Shown here one piece after another: positions 36,401 to 51,400 of a DNA stretch of 64,000 bases. Source of the DNA: Margaritifera margaritifera (lineage: Eukaryota; Mollusca; Bivalvia; Unionida; Margaritiferidae); assembly GCA_029931535.1 (NCBI GenBank), contig JAQPZY010001471.1:620001-684000 (forward strand), in the 5' to 3' direction. Every line of letters starts with the position of its first letter. Position 1 is the first letter of the stretch. A program made the translations under genes and the position numbers. The notes below the pieces were generated by a model. It was not told the DNA's origin. It did no database searches and saw only the letters and a program-made list of their open reading frames with translations.

Positions 36401-39400
36401 GTATTTTGAAATTAAATGTCAAAAAGGCAGAAATCTAAGCTAAATTAAAATACAGGTAATTTAAAAGTACCGTTATACTGAAATTTTCATTTCTTTTTTC
36501 AGACAATTCTGCCTTGAGCGATCTTGTGTTACAAAACTATATACCACTCTAAGAGTTCAAGATAAATTGCATAAATAAGAATCTAAAAAGAAATTAAAAA
36601 GTAGGGATATTTATTTTGATCAAAATACCTCTGTCTGAACAAGCTGACTATGGCATTGATGGACTTAAAACCCTAATACAACATTGTGGAACAGATAAAA
36701 AAAAATCTGGCATAGTAGTCAGCAATGCACTGATTCAAGAAAGTGAAACTTTGGCAGAGCTCTTGTTAGTAAAAAAATTAAAATATTATTTTGGAACAGA
36801 GATGTCCAAGAGGCAATACCTATGAGCTGTTGAAAATTGTACATAACAACCATAAAGAACAGTTTTCCAATTTGTTCAAGCTGGCTTAGCTAGCTATGCA
36901 TATGTGAAAGAGGGTTCTCAGCACAGAACAATATTCATACACAGATAATGAAAAAATTAAGCTTAGAAATGAAATGATCAACAGATTAATGCTTGTACAA
37001 CTAGAGGAGACATCTTTTGAGGATTTTGATTTCAATAGAGCAGGAAGAAAGAAAGAGACGGAAATTTATGTGTTGGGTAAATATTGAACTTTGGCTGTTT
37101 CCTCCTCCCCCTCATTTTTTTTCTACTCCCCCCTTATTTTGGTGACAATGGGGGAGCTCCATCCTTTAGATAAAATCCTGGCAGCATCTCTGAGACTTTT
37201 TATGATGTCTAGTTGGTCCTAAATGACTGTGGTGCCAATCAGATGCCACAGTGGCCATTTAAAAAAAATCTTGTTATTGCTAATCCTCCTGAATGAAAAG
37301 TAAAATGGCCAGGAGGTTTTCACCAGAAGATTTCTTATGATATGTAGTTGGTCCAAATTGAAAATGGTGTCAATCTGATGTCCAATATGGCCAGAAGAGT
37401 GGCCATCTTGAAAATATTTTGGTCACTACTCCTCCTGAATGGTTGGTTGTATCAAAATTTTACGTATTTAATAAACAACTTCTTGTGATGTCTCTACTTG
37501 GTCCTAACAGTGCCATCGAGATATTCAGCATGCCTGTCACAGTCGCCATCTTGAAAATCGTGTTATGACTAATGAATGGTCATGTCAGCATGGGGTTTTC
37601 ACTGAAAGACTTCTTATAATGTCTAGTTGGTCATAAATGCAAATGGTGCCAATCCGAAGTTTAATATCGCTGCCAAAAAGGCCATCTTGAAAATCTTGTC
37701 ACTACTTCTAGATGGCTGGTCATACTGACGTTGTGCTTTCACCAAAAGACTTCTTGTGATGTCTAGTTTGTACTAAATAGAAATGGTGCCAATCTGATAT
37801 CGAATATGGGCACTGTGGCATCTATCTTGAAAATCTTGTTATTGTTGCTCTCGAAAACAGAAAGTCGTATTGGCATGGGGTTTCCACCGGAAGACTTCTT
37901 GTGATGCCTTGTTGGTCCTAAATGAAAATGGTGCCAAGTTGACATCCAATATGTCCTCCACAGCAGCTAATTTGAAAATTTTATCAGTGAAGAATATCAA
38001 AGATGGTTTCAACACGCAGTTAAAAGGAAGAAATGGTCTTGAATTCCTGGAAATTCTTTTTGCCCAGTAGAGCATCAGTTCCTTTGAGGGACTCGTGGTC
38101 ATTTAGCTGGTTATAAAACACCTACACTAAATACTGGTTCTTTGGCCTTGTTGCCATTAGAGGGCAGGTCTTGTATTCTTTCTTTTTTCATTTTCAGAGA
38201 AGCTATAAATTAAACAATAGATGCTATTCCCCATTATTGTTTCCAGATGTTTTTATCAAACGTTTGAATTTGTACATTTCAGGGGAACTCTTTCTATCCT
38301 GGTCTTTTTAGTGGACCAACACAACAACCCCCTCAACAGCTTGAAGTAACCTACCTCTACATACCAGAGTCAACAGTTGGTGCCGTCATTGGCAGCAAAG
38401 GGTCAAATATAAAAAATATCATGAGGTTGTCCAATGCTAGAATTAAGGTAAATGCTTGTCAAAATGCATCTTTTACTTTTATTTAAAGGCACTACTAACT
38501 CTCGATCAACCAATAAAGGATGAAAAACTTTGCTATGCAAAAAGAGGTTGGTGGTTAAATGAAAAACATCATGAAACTCGACTTGAGATCAGCCATTCAT
38601 TGAAGCTGGCATTTTATGAGAGGATCCTTTTACTAAGAGGTGAATATTGATAGGTCACAGTGTACCATACACAAAGAAAAAGATAAAACATTAATTTGAA
38701 AGAGCAACATTTCATCCATTAAGCCAAAAACAACAAATTTGTGTTTTCTATTGCACAGGTTTTAAAATTAGGGTAGACAGGTAGTTTTTTTTTTTTTTTA
38801 AAACCTTATATATAAATCAAATAATATTTCAAGCGCTTCAAAGTACTGGGCAAAACCGGCTAAATTAGATGCACAAATCAATTTCGGCAATGTGATTTTT
38901 TGGGAGGTGGGGGTGGGGAAAAAGTACTAAGGTCGGCAATGAGAAACGGGGATGGTCGGCTGACCGGAAACACATTTTGTTTTGGCCTTATGGATGTATG
39001 TAAATTGGTGGATGTAGGGGATTCTATCGGATCATTATTGAACTTGCAACACTTCATACTGACCAGTACACATGCTTGCTATAAGCAAAATGGACCGGTT
39101 TCCAGTTCCAACCTGGTATGTGGCCATAGTTTGTCCACCATGAGTTATTAGCTGAAAGAAATGTGAACCTTCTATGTGAATCTTGCTAGAACTGTACTGA
39201 CATTTGTGGGAAGTTTATTCTAAACTTCTGCAATGTGAAAGTTTAAAGAAATGACCATTCAAATTTCAGATATTAGCCCAGAATAAGAATGGCGAGGTAA
39301 ATGGGGAGAAGAGAGGACCACCAGGTCGTGCAGAAGAGAGAAAGGTCATCATCACCGGGACTCCAGAGGCACAATGGAAGGTAGGTCTGATGCAGTGATG

Positions 39401-42400
39401 GAAGTTCTCTGGATCAATCTGGAGTTCTGGGTTCAAAACTGCAGTTGTTAGATCTCTGGGCCAATGGCCATGTGAGCTTAGGTATGGCTCTGCATCCATC
39501 ATCAGTCTGTCCGTATGTTTATATGTATATATGAACATATGTATATGGTTTAACGGCATGTCTGCACAATACTTGTTATAGTGCTGATTAAAAGTAATTT
39601 ATAAAAATGTAAAGATAAAAAATTATGAAAAAGCCTTTACTTGGAAAAGGGGTCAACATTTCGTCAAAATTACTCTGGTCTTAATTTATTTTCTGCATGA
39701 TAATTAATATTTACAATGGCTGCTGGTACAGTATGGCCCTGCATCTATTGCACATCATTAGTCTGTACATTAGCAGTTACATGTGGCCTCTCTGGAGTAC
39801 ATATTTCTGATATGATTTCGATCAGACTTGGAATATGGGATTATATAATCCGAATCCTGAGCAAGTTCAATAACGAGTGAGAACCATGCATATTAATGAG
39901 GTGAACTTGCTTCTTATTGGCTAACCTTGTTGTCACTCTGGAGGCCATATTTCTGATTTGATTTTGATTAAACTTTGAATGTATGTTTATATCCTCAAGA
40001 TCTCGGATAAGTTTCGAGTGAGATCCAGACATACTAATGAGGTGATCTTGCAATTGATTGGCAGAGTTTGTTACACCTCTGGAAGCCATATTTATGATCC
40101 AGTTTTGATTAAAATTGATTAAATGTGAAATATTGTCTTGTGTTGTTAAAATCTTTGATTGGTTCGATAAAGAGCTAGATGTATATTAATCAGGTAATCG
40201 TGTATCTGTTTGACCTTGTGGCCACTCAGGTAGATAGATTTATGACCAGATTTTGATAAAACCTGGAATATATGCTTATATCATCAAGATAATGGGCAAG
40301 CTAGATGAGATCCACATGTACTAGTGAGGTGATCTTGCATCTGATTTGCTGAGCCTGATGCCATTCTGAAAGCCACATTTCTGATTCAGTTTTGATCAGA
40401 ATTGAAATATGGGCTTTATCTTACATATGATTGGTTGGGCTTGTTGCCACTATGGAAGTCACATTTCTAATCTGATTTTGATCAAACTTGGAATACATGT
40501 TTATATCATTGAGATCTTGGACAGTTTGTGAAAGTGAGTGAGATCTATGCATATGAATGGTGCTCTTGAATGTGATTGGATGAGCTTATTACTACTCTAA
40601 AGAGACAGTATTTCTGAGCTAATATTGATAAAACTTGGTAAAAGGCTTAAATAATTAAGATCTTGGAGGTTTACAATTATGAGCAAAATCCATGCATATT
40701 AATGAGGTGATTTTGCAACAGATTGGTCGAGCATGTCAACACTTTAATGTCTCAATTTCTGATCATATTTTTATCAAATTTGGTAAATAGGCTTATAGGT
40801 ATCGGACCATTAATTATTTTACAGCCAGAGAACCAGTCTAATGGTGGGGGAATGAAAAATAGAGTACTGAATATTATGAGATGCACCCATTGGCTAGTAA
40901 ATAGATGTAATTTTCTTCCATTATACATTTCAGAAACTTCAATCTGTGTATTATAGTTGACAACAAAATATTTAATTTTATTTTGATATCCTCTATTTAA
41001 TTTCATATTGACAAAATAGCATATTTACTTTTGGTGCTAGGCTATGTTATTAGGTGCACACCAGAGAGCCCCCCCCCCCCCCTGTTTAGCAGCACGAGGC
41101 ACTAAAAAAATCCTGCAAAGCAGCTGTTTTTCAAGGCTGAATTTTATTTTTCTTCAACTCTAATGAATGGAAGCATGTGTGGTTTGTATGCCAATCTAAT
41201 GCAGACATTTTTATTTTTTATATATTAATAAGTTGTATGGAAAATGAATAAGTGTTCCGATCCCAATATTATTAAAATGTACATGTTTTTGAGCAAGATC
41301 TACACATGGTAATGAGGTGAACTTGCATATGATGGCTGAGAATCTTGCCACTTGAGAGACTGTATTTCAGACATGATTTTTATTGGACTTGGTAAATATG
41401 CTAATATCATCAAGATGTTGGAAGATTTTTATTATGTGCAAGACCTGTGCATATTTATATATATATAACCTTGAAAAATCTTTGAATTTGAGTAGTTGCC
41501 TTGAAAAGTTGAATTTCAGAAAAGTTGGTTTTATCCCTGAAAAGTCGTTGAATTTATTGAAAAACTTGTTGCATGTTTGCAAAAACTACTTGATTTTATC
41601 TGAGGGAATACAAACTGTTAAAATAGAACAAAATGTATGACTTTTTCAATTTTGTTCTTTACACATTGTTAAAAAATAATGAATAAATAGATCAAATTGG
41701 TTCAATCAAATACACAACATGGGTAGAGTACGAAATAATATGTGGAGAAAGTTTCAATTTATGTAATACAAAATACATGTTGAAAACTTTTGGAAGTCCA
41801 GGAATAAAAATACTCGAGGCTGTACAAACTATGGATCTTGCAGCTAATTGGCTGAAGTTTTGTTGCCACTCTAGAGAATCTTTTTCTTCTTCTTCTTCTT
41901 TTTTTTTTAAGGATTGTGATAAACTTGGTAAATAGACCTATGTCATCAAGATCTTGGTTGAGTATGATTATTATATTCACGATAAAAGACTATCAAAGAA
42001 GGAAAAGAAATATGAATTGATGCTGTAATATATTTAAATATATTTGCTTGTTCAAATTCGAACAGCTTGTTGATAGCCTCTTTTAGGTTCTGAATCTATC
42101 GTAGCATTAGCGTTTCATCCATTCACCCTTTCTCTTGAACTGTGATTATCCACCCTTGTGCTTTCTCAAGATAAAGATTTCTCTTGCTTTTGAAAAACTT
42201 AATTCGGGGTAATACATTGCCAGAACTTGAAATGGCTAAAACAACAGTAATGTGTCTCTTTTGCAAAGCCAGTTGTATGAATCGGAACACTTTTCGTTCC
42301 TACTTTGTCCAGTTTTCCCTGGCACAAGATCAAAGTACATCAGTGTCTCATCTATGTTAATAATAACGTTATGATCCAACTTGTCCTCTTTGCATCTATC

Positions 42401-45400
42401 CATCACAAACTTGTGGAACATATCTTACTTTTCTTCCAAATCCTTGGGTAAACATAGGGCAAGAAAAGCCCTGCTTCTGAGCACTATCCTGTCTCATTTT
42501 CTGAAAACCCTGTTCCTATTGAATTTGCTGTCCAGAAATTCTTTTGAGACAAGCTACTTGGCATATATACACAGATTCCCTCTACACTGACAGGAATTAG
42601 CAAGGCATTCCGAGTATCCATCCTTAGGCAGATGTCTATTCAATTTCATATCTGCAGAGAAGTCCATTTTCATCCACGTATTCACTGGATTTCAGAATTT
42701 AGAATTTTTCAGCTGTAGTTCAAATTCATGGAAGTTTTGCATGGTTGACAATGCCCTGCTTTTGCTTTAACATATAATGTTTATAGTGACCACGCACAGA
42801 ACTGGGTGGAACACTCTCAGGTTCAAGTTAATCAGACTCATAAAGTGCAGCTTTATTCATGGGTGGTTCATTTTGCAATGTGTAATTGGCATCATTACTT
42901 CGAGCTTGCTCTTCTGTGGATGGTGTACTGGCCTCTTTGGAGATGCTTTTGGCAAGGGACAGTCCCTTCATGAATTGGGCTGTGTCCCCTCGCTTGTTGC
43001 ATAATGCATGATAAACTTGCTTATCAAAATTATTATTAGCAATATTCAGTTTCACGATGACAGTTATTCACTATATAAACTTAAATAACTTTTGATAGTG
43101 GTAGATATCCTATTATACTTTAACATGTAATTTTCCATGGGTGGTTAATGAACAGAATGTATTGGATAATTATTTATCATTGTTCCTTTTTTTTGCTAGC
43201 TTGATTCAGTTAACAAGAATATGATTGGTTGTCACTGTAGACATCATTACACACGAGTCCACTTTAAGCAGGTGTGACAGTCATGGCTTTAATTAAAGAC
43301 AACAAAATTGGTATTGTCTCTATTTTACTTGCAAACTGTATTCCTCTACTTTATCTCGTTAAACAATACATCAAAGAGTCCATATGGATTAGTAACTTCA
43401 AAGGTCTTGTGCAACAAAACAAACCCATTATCCTTGTGGCATTATGTATCACCGATTAGGTATTACTATTCTACAGCTAAGTAACCTCTTTGCTTTATTA
43501 ACAGCTAAACAATAGTAGCTGATAAACATTACTCGTGTGTGCAAAATATTCGGTACATTGAGTGTGCTTTTGATGAAATCCAGGTGGCTAATCATTGTGG
43601 ATTAGTACCTTTTATTTCCAAACACACCTGTCAAAGGAATCCCACAAATTATATTACTAACAATTATCACCTAGTCGCCTTGAAATCGCCGACATGCATC
43701 AAAACAATCTTTAACAAACCAATTGTTTTGAGTCGGAAAGCTCTGTTCATTTTGGAGCTACCCATGACTAGGTTACAAAAAAGGAAAAAAAAAGGGAAAG
43801 AGAACCATAACAAATGGGTCACGTTTATTTAAGAATATCAACATGTTAATCACACTGACTCGTACAGGTATATTGATTCTTGCTTATTATTTATCCTTCC
43901 TAGACATGCATACAAAACAAGCCCCTAAGGAGCCTCTCGCTCTTGTTGCTGAAAGACTAACAGTCATACATGTATTCAGAGGTCTCGTAGCGCTTGTCTC
44001 CTTATCGGTCTTTTCTCCGGTAGGCAACTGTTTACACATCTGAGTACTTCGGCTTGACATGAACATTTGTTAAGCTAAATTTGATTGGCACATTAGGCCC
44101 TGAAACAAGCATTGTCGACGTTGAACCTTGCATTCATGAAGGAAGTTTTACAAATAAGTGTTTCAAGTAAGGGCCCTTAGAAAATCCAGCAAATACTCTC
44201 TGATTATAGCGATGATGACAATGATTTTTAAAGTTTTTGAAGTATATGAGATTATTGGAGCCCGGAAAGTGTTACTGGAAATACCAGTGAGTAATTTTGA
44301 ACCTGAAAATGATGTTGAATACGAGTCCGATGTACATGCTGGATGGACAAAAACAGACGGTATGCCGGTCAACCCCAATTAAGTGGTCCTTCGAAATTAA
44401 ATGTCAAAAAGGCAGAATACTAAGTCTAATTAAAGTACAGCAATTTAAAAGCAGAGTGCAATTTTCATTTCTTTTCTCAAACAATTCTGCCTTGAGGGAT
44501 CTTGTGCTACAAAACTATATAGCACTCTAAGGGTTAAGATAAACTGAATAAATAAAAATCTAAAAAGAAATTAAAATGTAAGGATATTTATTTTTGATCA
44601 GAATAACTGTCTGAACAAGCTGACAATGGCATTGATTCAGTTAAAACCCTAATACAAAATTGTGAAACAGATAAGAAATCTGGCATACATGTAGTAGTCG
44701 ACAAAGCACTGGTTCAAGAAAGGAAAACTGTGGCAGAGCTCTTGTTAGTGCAAAATATTATTTTGGACAAAAACCTATGAACTGTTGAAAATTGTACATA
44801 AAAACCATAAAGAACATTTTCCCAACTTGTTCAAGCTGGCTTAGCTAGCTATGCATATTTGAAAGGGTTTTCTCAACACCAAACAATATTTATACACAGA
44901 TAAGAAACAAATTAAGCTTAAAAATGATCAACAGATTAATGCGTATACAACTAGAGAAGACATCTTTTGAGGATTTTGATTTCATTAGAGCAGGAAGAAA
45001 GAAAGAGATGGATATTTATGTGTTAGGTAAATATTGAACTATGGCCGCTTCCTCCTCCTCCTCATTTTTTTCTACTTCCCTCTTATTTTGGTGACAAGGG
45101 GGGAGCTCCCCCCTTTAGATCAAATCCTGGCAGCATCTCTGTGTATTTCTACTCTTGATACTAATATGCTTGCATTTTTCTGTCATAAATAACTTTAAAA
45201 TCATAATTCTAAAATCTTTTTATTTTGTTTGTTTTCATTTCTTATTTACACAAAATGAAGCTTGCACGTTTGTAAGTTAGATTTTACCGATCACTGATTA
45301 GCAGAAGGTTAAACAGTGGATTGAGAGATTACTAATATGGCATTTCTCCTGGACAATACACATAAAATTGTGGCTCTAATACATGAAGGGCTGCATTTTC

Positions 45401-48400
45401 TGGTGGATGGACATGTATCAAATAAACAAAAATAGGCAAGTAATCTCCGTTTTTCATTCATTATCCTACAATTAAAGATAAAAAAAATGCCTGTTTTACT
45501 TTATGGTAGCACATCGTTTTAGGAGCTGGTGGTAGTTTTGTTTTAGGGGTGGGGTATGGTTGTATTCGTCTTTCCATTTGTTTTCAGACACCATATTAAA
45601 GAATTTAATATATCTTCGGACAACAACAATTTTTTTTTGGTCCAAAAACCGGACGAAAATGCCGTGTATTTTAATCAAGAGCTTATAGTTACTTTAAGCC
45701 TTTGTATCACTCCAACTAATTTTGTTCTCATACCACTCAGAAATAATAAATAACTTGTACAAACAGAATGTAATGGTTATGTAATTCAAGTCTTTACTCT
45801 TTGGAGGGGTAATCACCAGAGATGATAATCATTCAGGATTTTTTTTAATTGCAAAGTTTTAGTGAAAATTCGTCATTTCAAATTACACGGACAAAACTGA
45901 AAATTTCAAAGTGTATGGGATACAATTGGAATAGGGGTTTTCTTTGTCAAAACAGGCTGAAAAGTATTTAAGTACCAATATGACGGACTTGTCCATAGAC
46001 TTTAGTTTCTCAGTTCAAAAAAGCAATTTATAAGGAACCAGTAGAGTACACTGTAAATGGGTGAGAAATGGTGGCAGAGATGGACCTAGATTGCTACTGA
46101 TTGTTGACATCATTATAGGCTCGTACAAAGAGGCAGTACGATTGAATAGAAGTTGGTGATTTTTACCAACATGTATTCAGAACAGACTGCCCATATACAT
46201 ATAAATTAATGCCAACATCTCAGATAAGCTTGCTTGTTGGTTGGCATCTCTGAATTACACTAGTTGGCATTATTGTATTTGTATAATGCATGTAAAGCAT
46301 CTGTATAGAACACTGTACAGAATTACAAGTAATGAAAGATGTACAGGTTTAAAACAAGAAAGAAACCGATGTTTTACACAAGTTTTCATGCATGAAGACT
46401 TTTCTTTTAATATCATCCTTTTTAATTTGCAGGCTCAGTTCTACATTGTAGAAAAAATCAAGACAGAAGGTGGTTTTGCTGCCATGGAAGATGTCCATTT
46501 ACGTTCAGAAATAATGGTGCCAAAAACATTAATAGGACGCATTATAGGCAAAGGAGGTCAAAATGTAAGTTGTTCACTGGGTAAAATCGTAGTTCAGTAA
46601 GGATTGCCCTTTTGTATGTTAATGCAGTGAATTCTGAAGAATCATTTTCTCCTAACCATCAATACAAGTTTGTGTGGAACTAGCTAATTAACTTGAGTAT
46701 TCAAAAGCTACCTGGCATAGAAAATGCATGGTTGTTCTGTAGGTAACTTGACAAAATTATTTTTGTATATGCCTGCTATAAGGTGGAGCATATTATGTTG
46801 TGTTGTCTGTCCATCTATCTGTCTATCTGTTGCCAAAATTTAGTTTCTGCACAATAACTCGTTCTACATGATCAACAGTTACCAATATTGGTGGATGCCT
46901 TGCACATGGGGGAAGAAAGAAGCCTATAAATGTTGGGGTCAAAAGGTCAAGGTTACTGACTGAAAGAAAATGAAAAAAGGTACACAATTACATTAAACAC
47001 ATCAGATCTGGACCAAACTTTTTTGATGGCTTGCACTTGGGTTAGGGAAGAAGCCTATTGATTTTGGGGTCAAAAGATCAAAGATCGGGGTTGCTGTGGC
47101 AAAACGAAGAATAGTGGTTTTTGCATAGTTACATTACTTTTACATCATGGCCCTGGACACAGTTTTGTAGATGGCTTGTCCTTTGGGTAGGGAAAAAACC
47201 TGTTAATTTCTGGGTCAAAGGTCAAGGTCACTATGACCAAAAGAAGAAAAGTGGGTTCTGGAGAGAAATTTCAGTCAACTACATAAAAAACTTGAAGCAC
47301 GGGGCATGCATAAAATGCGCCCTTTCCAGTATTCCTGTTGACTAGTGCAATTGGAAGTAGAAAGGAATGTTTATTCAGTGGTAAACTTGCCATACTAATG
47401 ACCATTTTTTGTATATTGTGATAGGTTACTCTCGACAGGTTAACTGTGTATTGTACACATGAATGAGTAGGAATAAAACCAGTTGACTGCATGCATTTCA
47501 TGTAAGGCCTTAGCTGTAGTGGCTAATAAGGTAATTACTGATGCAAGAACTAGAAATGATCTTACTAGCTGACACCCCATTGTTACTCAAAGCCTGTGAC
47601 TTCCACCCAGTACAATCTGGATTTTTGGGTGGACAAGCTCTGAAGCAGAGTTTATGAACAGTGATTTTGAAAAAGAAAAGCCAAATTAACGTCTGGTCTG
47701 TATCAACTCGTTGTTTTACCTCTACTTTGATATTGTAGAAAACAATGTTCAATTTTGTTTCATTTCAGTTGTGCCCCGTCACAGGGACCAACATTTCATA
47801 GTTTTAGACTTCCATCAGAATTAATTTCTGCATGACCATTTTGTAATGTTTGTTATGCCTAAGGCATGCATTCTTGTGTACGGCTGGCCTTAAATATGTG
47901 GGTCATATCAGGAAGGGCTGAATGCAAAAGAAATCAGAGGTCTTATAAACTACTTGCATCATAGGTACTTGCATACCTTTGGTGCCCATAAACCTCTAAC
48001 ATTTTATACACCTGGCAACTAAATGCCATTGTAGTGATGTGATAATCATTTACTGTCAAGTTCATTTTACAGCTCCATAGAAAGAAACAGGATATCTAAT
48101 TGGTTCAATTTAATGGTTATCGAGTTTCATGCCTTGGCAAAAAAAAAAGAAAAAGATGTTTTTGTTGGTACTTGTTATTCTTGGATGAACGGGGTTCTGT
48201 TATTGCCAGAGAAGGATCATTGTTCATTGGGTAGGTAGGTATGTATGTATGTACATGGTTTAATGGCACATGAGCACAATCTTAGCTATATAGTGCCAGG
48301 CAATAGCTACTGAGCTAAACTGTACAAGTCGAACATCTTGCCAAAATCCCAAGGCAGACAAACCTCTCAACAGCTGTGAACATCCATCACAAGATGAATG

Positions 48401-51400
48401 ATAGAAAGGTAAAAATCCTTAAAATACAAGCTCAAAAGTTTTCTCCATAAACTGCAGTTTCTTAACAAGTCCAAAGCATTCTCAGAGCACCATCACAGGA
48501 TGGATCACACATCAACTAGGTTACCTCCATTAGTTGCTGCTTACGACATGCAGGAAGACATGTTGGTCCATTCTACTTCCAGAATCCACAGGGGTACGTT
48601 CATCAAGTCTTTAAATTCCTACTTTGCAGCAACCTCAAAATTCAAAAAAATTGGTCCTATCCATCACACCTTGGTTAAGTTTTGTTTCTAGGTCATTTCA
48701 GGTGCTGTGATGTTGGATATGTATTCTATGAACACATTTCTAGCTTCTTTTTTTTCCAATAGAATTTTGTTTCCTTTTTTTCTGTTGATGGTCCCCCCTA
48801 AAAGAAAGTGGCATCTCCATCATTTCCATCTCTTGCATACCATGGATATTGCTTTCGTGTCCATACAGGCCGTTGACCTTGAAATCTCCAGTCCATGCAA
48901 CGTTATTATATGAATGCCAACATCGTCTGGTGTTTTGTCCTGTAGAGGACCGATTTCTCATTAATAGGAGTAGTGCAGCAGTAGTAGCTTCTTGCATTGG
49001 AAATGGGGCCCACTAGATATACAAAGTCATTCTTGCAGTCATTTCAATTCCAGACCTGATTGATTGTCTTTATTAGAGATATTGATTACGTCCATTAGAC
49101 ACACAGTACAAAAGCCCTGTCAGGTTATATGATAATAGAACTGTAAAGGATAATAGTACATTCAAATATTTGTAATACATGTTATGGCCAAGACATGCAT
49201 TCTTGTGTACGGCTGACCTTAAATATGTGGGTCATATCAGGAAGGGCTGAATGCAAAAGAAATCAGAGGTCTTATAAACCACTTGCATCAAAAGGTACTT
49301 GCATACCTTTGGTGCCCATAAACCTCTAACATTTTATACACCTGGCAACTAAATGCCATTGTAGTGATGTGAAAATCATTTACTGTCAAGTTCATTTTAC
49401 AGTTCCATGGAAAGAAACGGGACATCTAATTGGTTCAATTTAATGGTTATCAATTTTCATGCTTTTGCAAAAAAAAAAAGAAAAAAATGTTTGTTCGTAC
49501 TTGTTATTCTTGGTTCTGTTATTGCCAGAGAAGGATCATTGTTCATTGGGTAGGTAGGTAGGTAGGTATATATGTATATGGTTTAATGGCACATGAGCAC
49601 AATCTTAGCTATATAGTGCCAGGCAATAGCTACTGAGCTAAACTGTACAAGTCGAACATCTTGCCAAAATCCCAAGGCAGACAAACCCCTCAACAGCTGT
49701 GAACATCCATCACGAGACGAATGATAGAAAGGTAAAAATCCTTAAAATACAAGCTCAAAAGTTTTCTCCATAAACTGCAGTTTCTTAACAAGTCCAAAGC
49801 ATTCTCAGAGCACCATCACAGGATGGATCACACATCAACTAGGTTACCTCCATTAGTTGCTGCTTACGACATGCAGGAAGACATGTTGGTCCATTCTACT
49901 TCCAGAATCCACAGGGGTACGTTCATCAAGTCTTTAAATTCCTACTTTGCAGCAACCACAAAATTAAAAAAAAATTGGTCCTATCCATCACACCTTGGTT
50001 AAGTTTTGTTTCTAGGTCATTTCAGGTGCTGTGATGTTGGATATGTATTCTATGAATACATTTCTAGCTTCTTTTTTTTCCAATAGAATTTTGTTTCCTT
50101 TTTTTCTGTTGATGGTCCCCCCTAAAAGAAAGTGGCATTTCCATCATCTTTTCCATCTCTTGCATACCATGGATATTGCTTTCGTGTCCATACAGGCCGT
50201 TGACCTTGAAATCTCCAGTCCTTGCAATGTTATTAAATGAATGCCAACATCGTCTGGTGTTTTGTCCTGTAGAGGACCGATTTCTCATTAATAGGAGTAG
50301 TGCAGCAGTAGTAGCTTCTTGCATTGGAAATGGGGCCCACTAGATATACAAAGTCATTCTTGCAGTCATTTCAATTCCAGACTTGATTGATTGTCTTTAT
50401 TGGAGATATTGATTACGTCCATTAGACACACAGTACAAAAGTCCTGTTGGGTTATATGGTAATAGAACTGTAAAGGATAATAGTACATTCAAATATTTGT
50501 AATACATGTTATGGCTAAGACATGCATTCTTGTGTACGGCTGGCCTTAAATATGTGGGTCATATCAGGAAGGGCTGAATGCAAAAGAAATCAGAGGTCTT
50601 ATAAACCACTTGCATCATAGGTTCTTGCCTGCCTGTGGTGCCCATAAACCTCTAACATTTTACACAGCTGGCAATTATTGCCATTGTTGTAATGTGATAA
50701 GATAAAATGGACAGCAAAGTTATTTATTTTAATGGTTATAAAATGTCGTGCTTTTGCAAAAAGTAACATTTTCATTGGTTCTTGTTGGTAGGTAGGTATG
50801 TATGCAAGTATGTATATGGTTTAATGGCACATCAACACAATCCTAGCTATATAGTGCCGAGCAAAAGCTATTTAGTTAAACTGGCAAAGTCAAACATCTT
50901 AACAAAATCTGCAGAAAGACCAAGCTTCCCAACAAAGAAAATGTCCACTGCAAGACAAAAGATAAAAAGTAAGATGTTAAAAAAAATAAAAAACTCCTAA
51001 GAAAAAGGCAGATGAGACAAACACAAAGGCCAAAGTCAAATCCTTAAAATATGAGATCAGTATTTTTCTGTATAAACTGCAATTTCTTAACAAGTCCGGG
51101 GGGAGGGGGGGGGAGAGGGAGGAGGGAATTCTTGGAACACCATTACAGTATGCATCCCACATCAGATAGGTTAACCCCTCCATTAGACTGTTGCAGCAAA
51201 AGATATAGAGAAAAAGAAAGAACAAAAAATAGAAATAGGTTCATGGAACACAGATGCCTCACCATAGCACCTGAAATGATGTAAATGCAATACTTTACTT
51301 AGGTGATGGACAGGACCAATTTTAATGGATTCTGTGGTTGCTCAAAGTACGAATTTAAAGACTCCATGAATATCATCCTGGTGGTTTGGGGATGTAGAAT

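Larger units (their letters stand above)
35311..38093 (-). mobile_element. Helentron-like element with type A array, split by a hAT composite
   Basis: It starts TTTTAGCTCTACTGAACATA (35311) and ends TTGCCCAGTAGAGCATCAG...TTTGAGGGACTCG (about 38093). Type A units run to 35752 and resume at 37193 in the same phase of the unit (...AGAAGATTT / AGACTTTTTATGATGTCTAG), showing the hAT element entered a pre-existing array. Its end lies about 190 bp before the exon at 38283. Confidence 0.78.

Noticed and set aside
39780..41985. Possible CRISPR-like regular repeats
   Set aside because: Units are directly adjacent, diverged and 140-160 bp long with no short identical repeats and unique spacers; the DNA is animal.
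48707..50324. Pairs of similar open frames on both strands near 48.7 and 50.0 kb
   Set aside because: They are duplicates caused by the 1.33-kb tandem repeat, not conserved proteins; both strands are open over the same bases.
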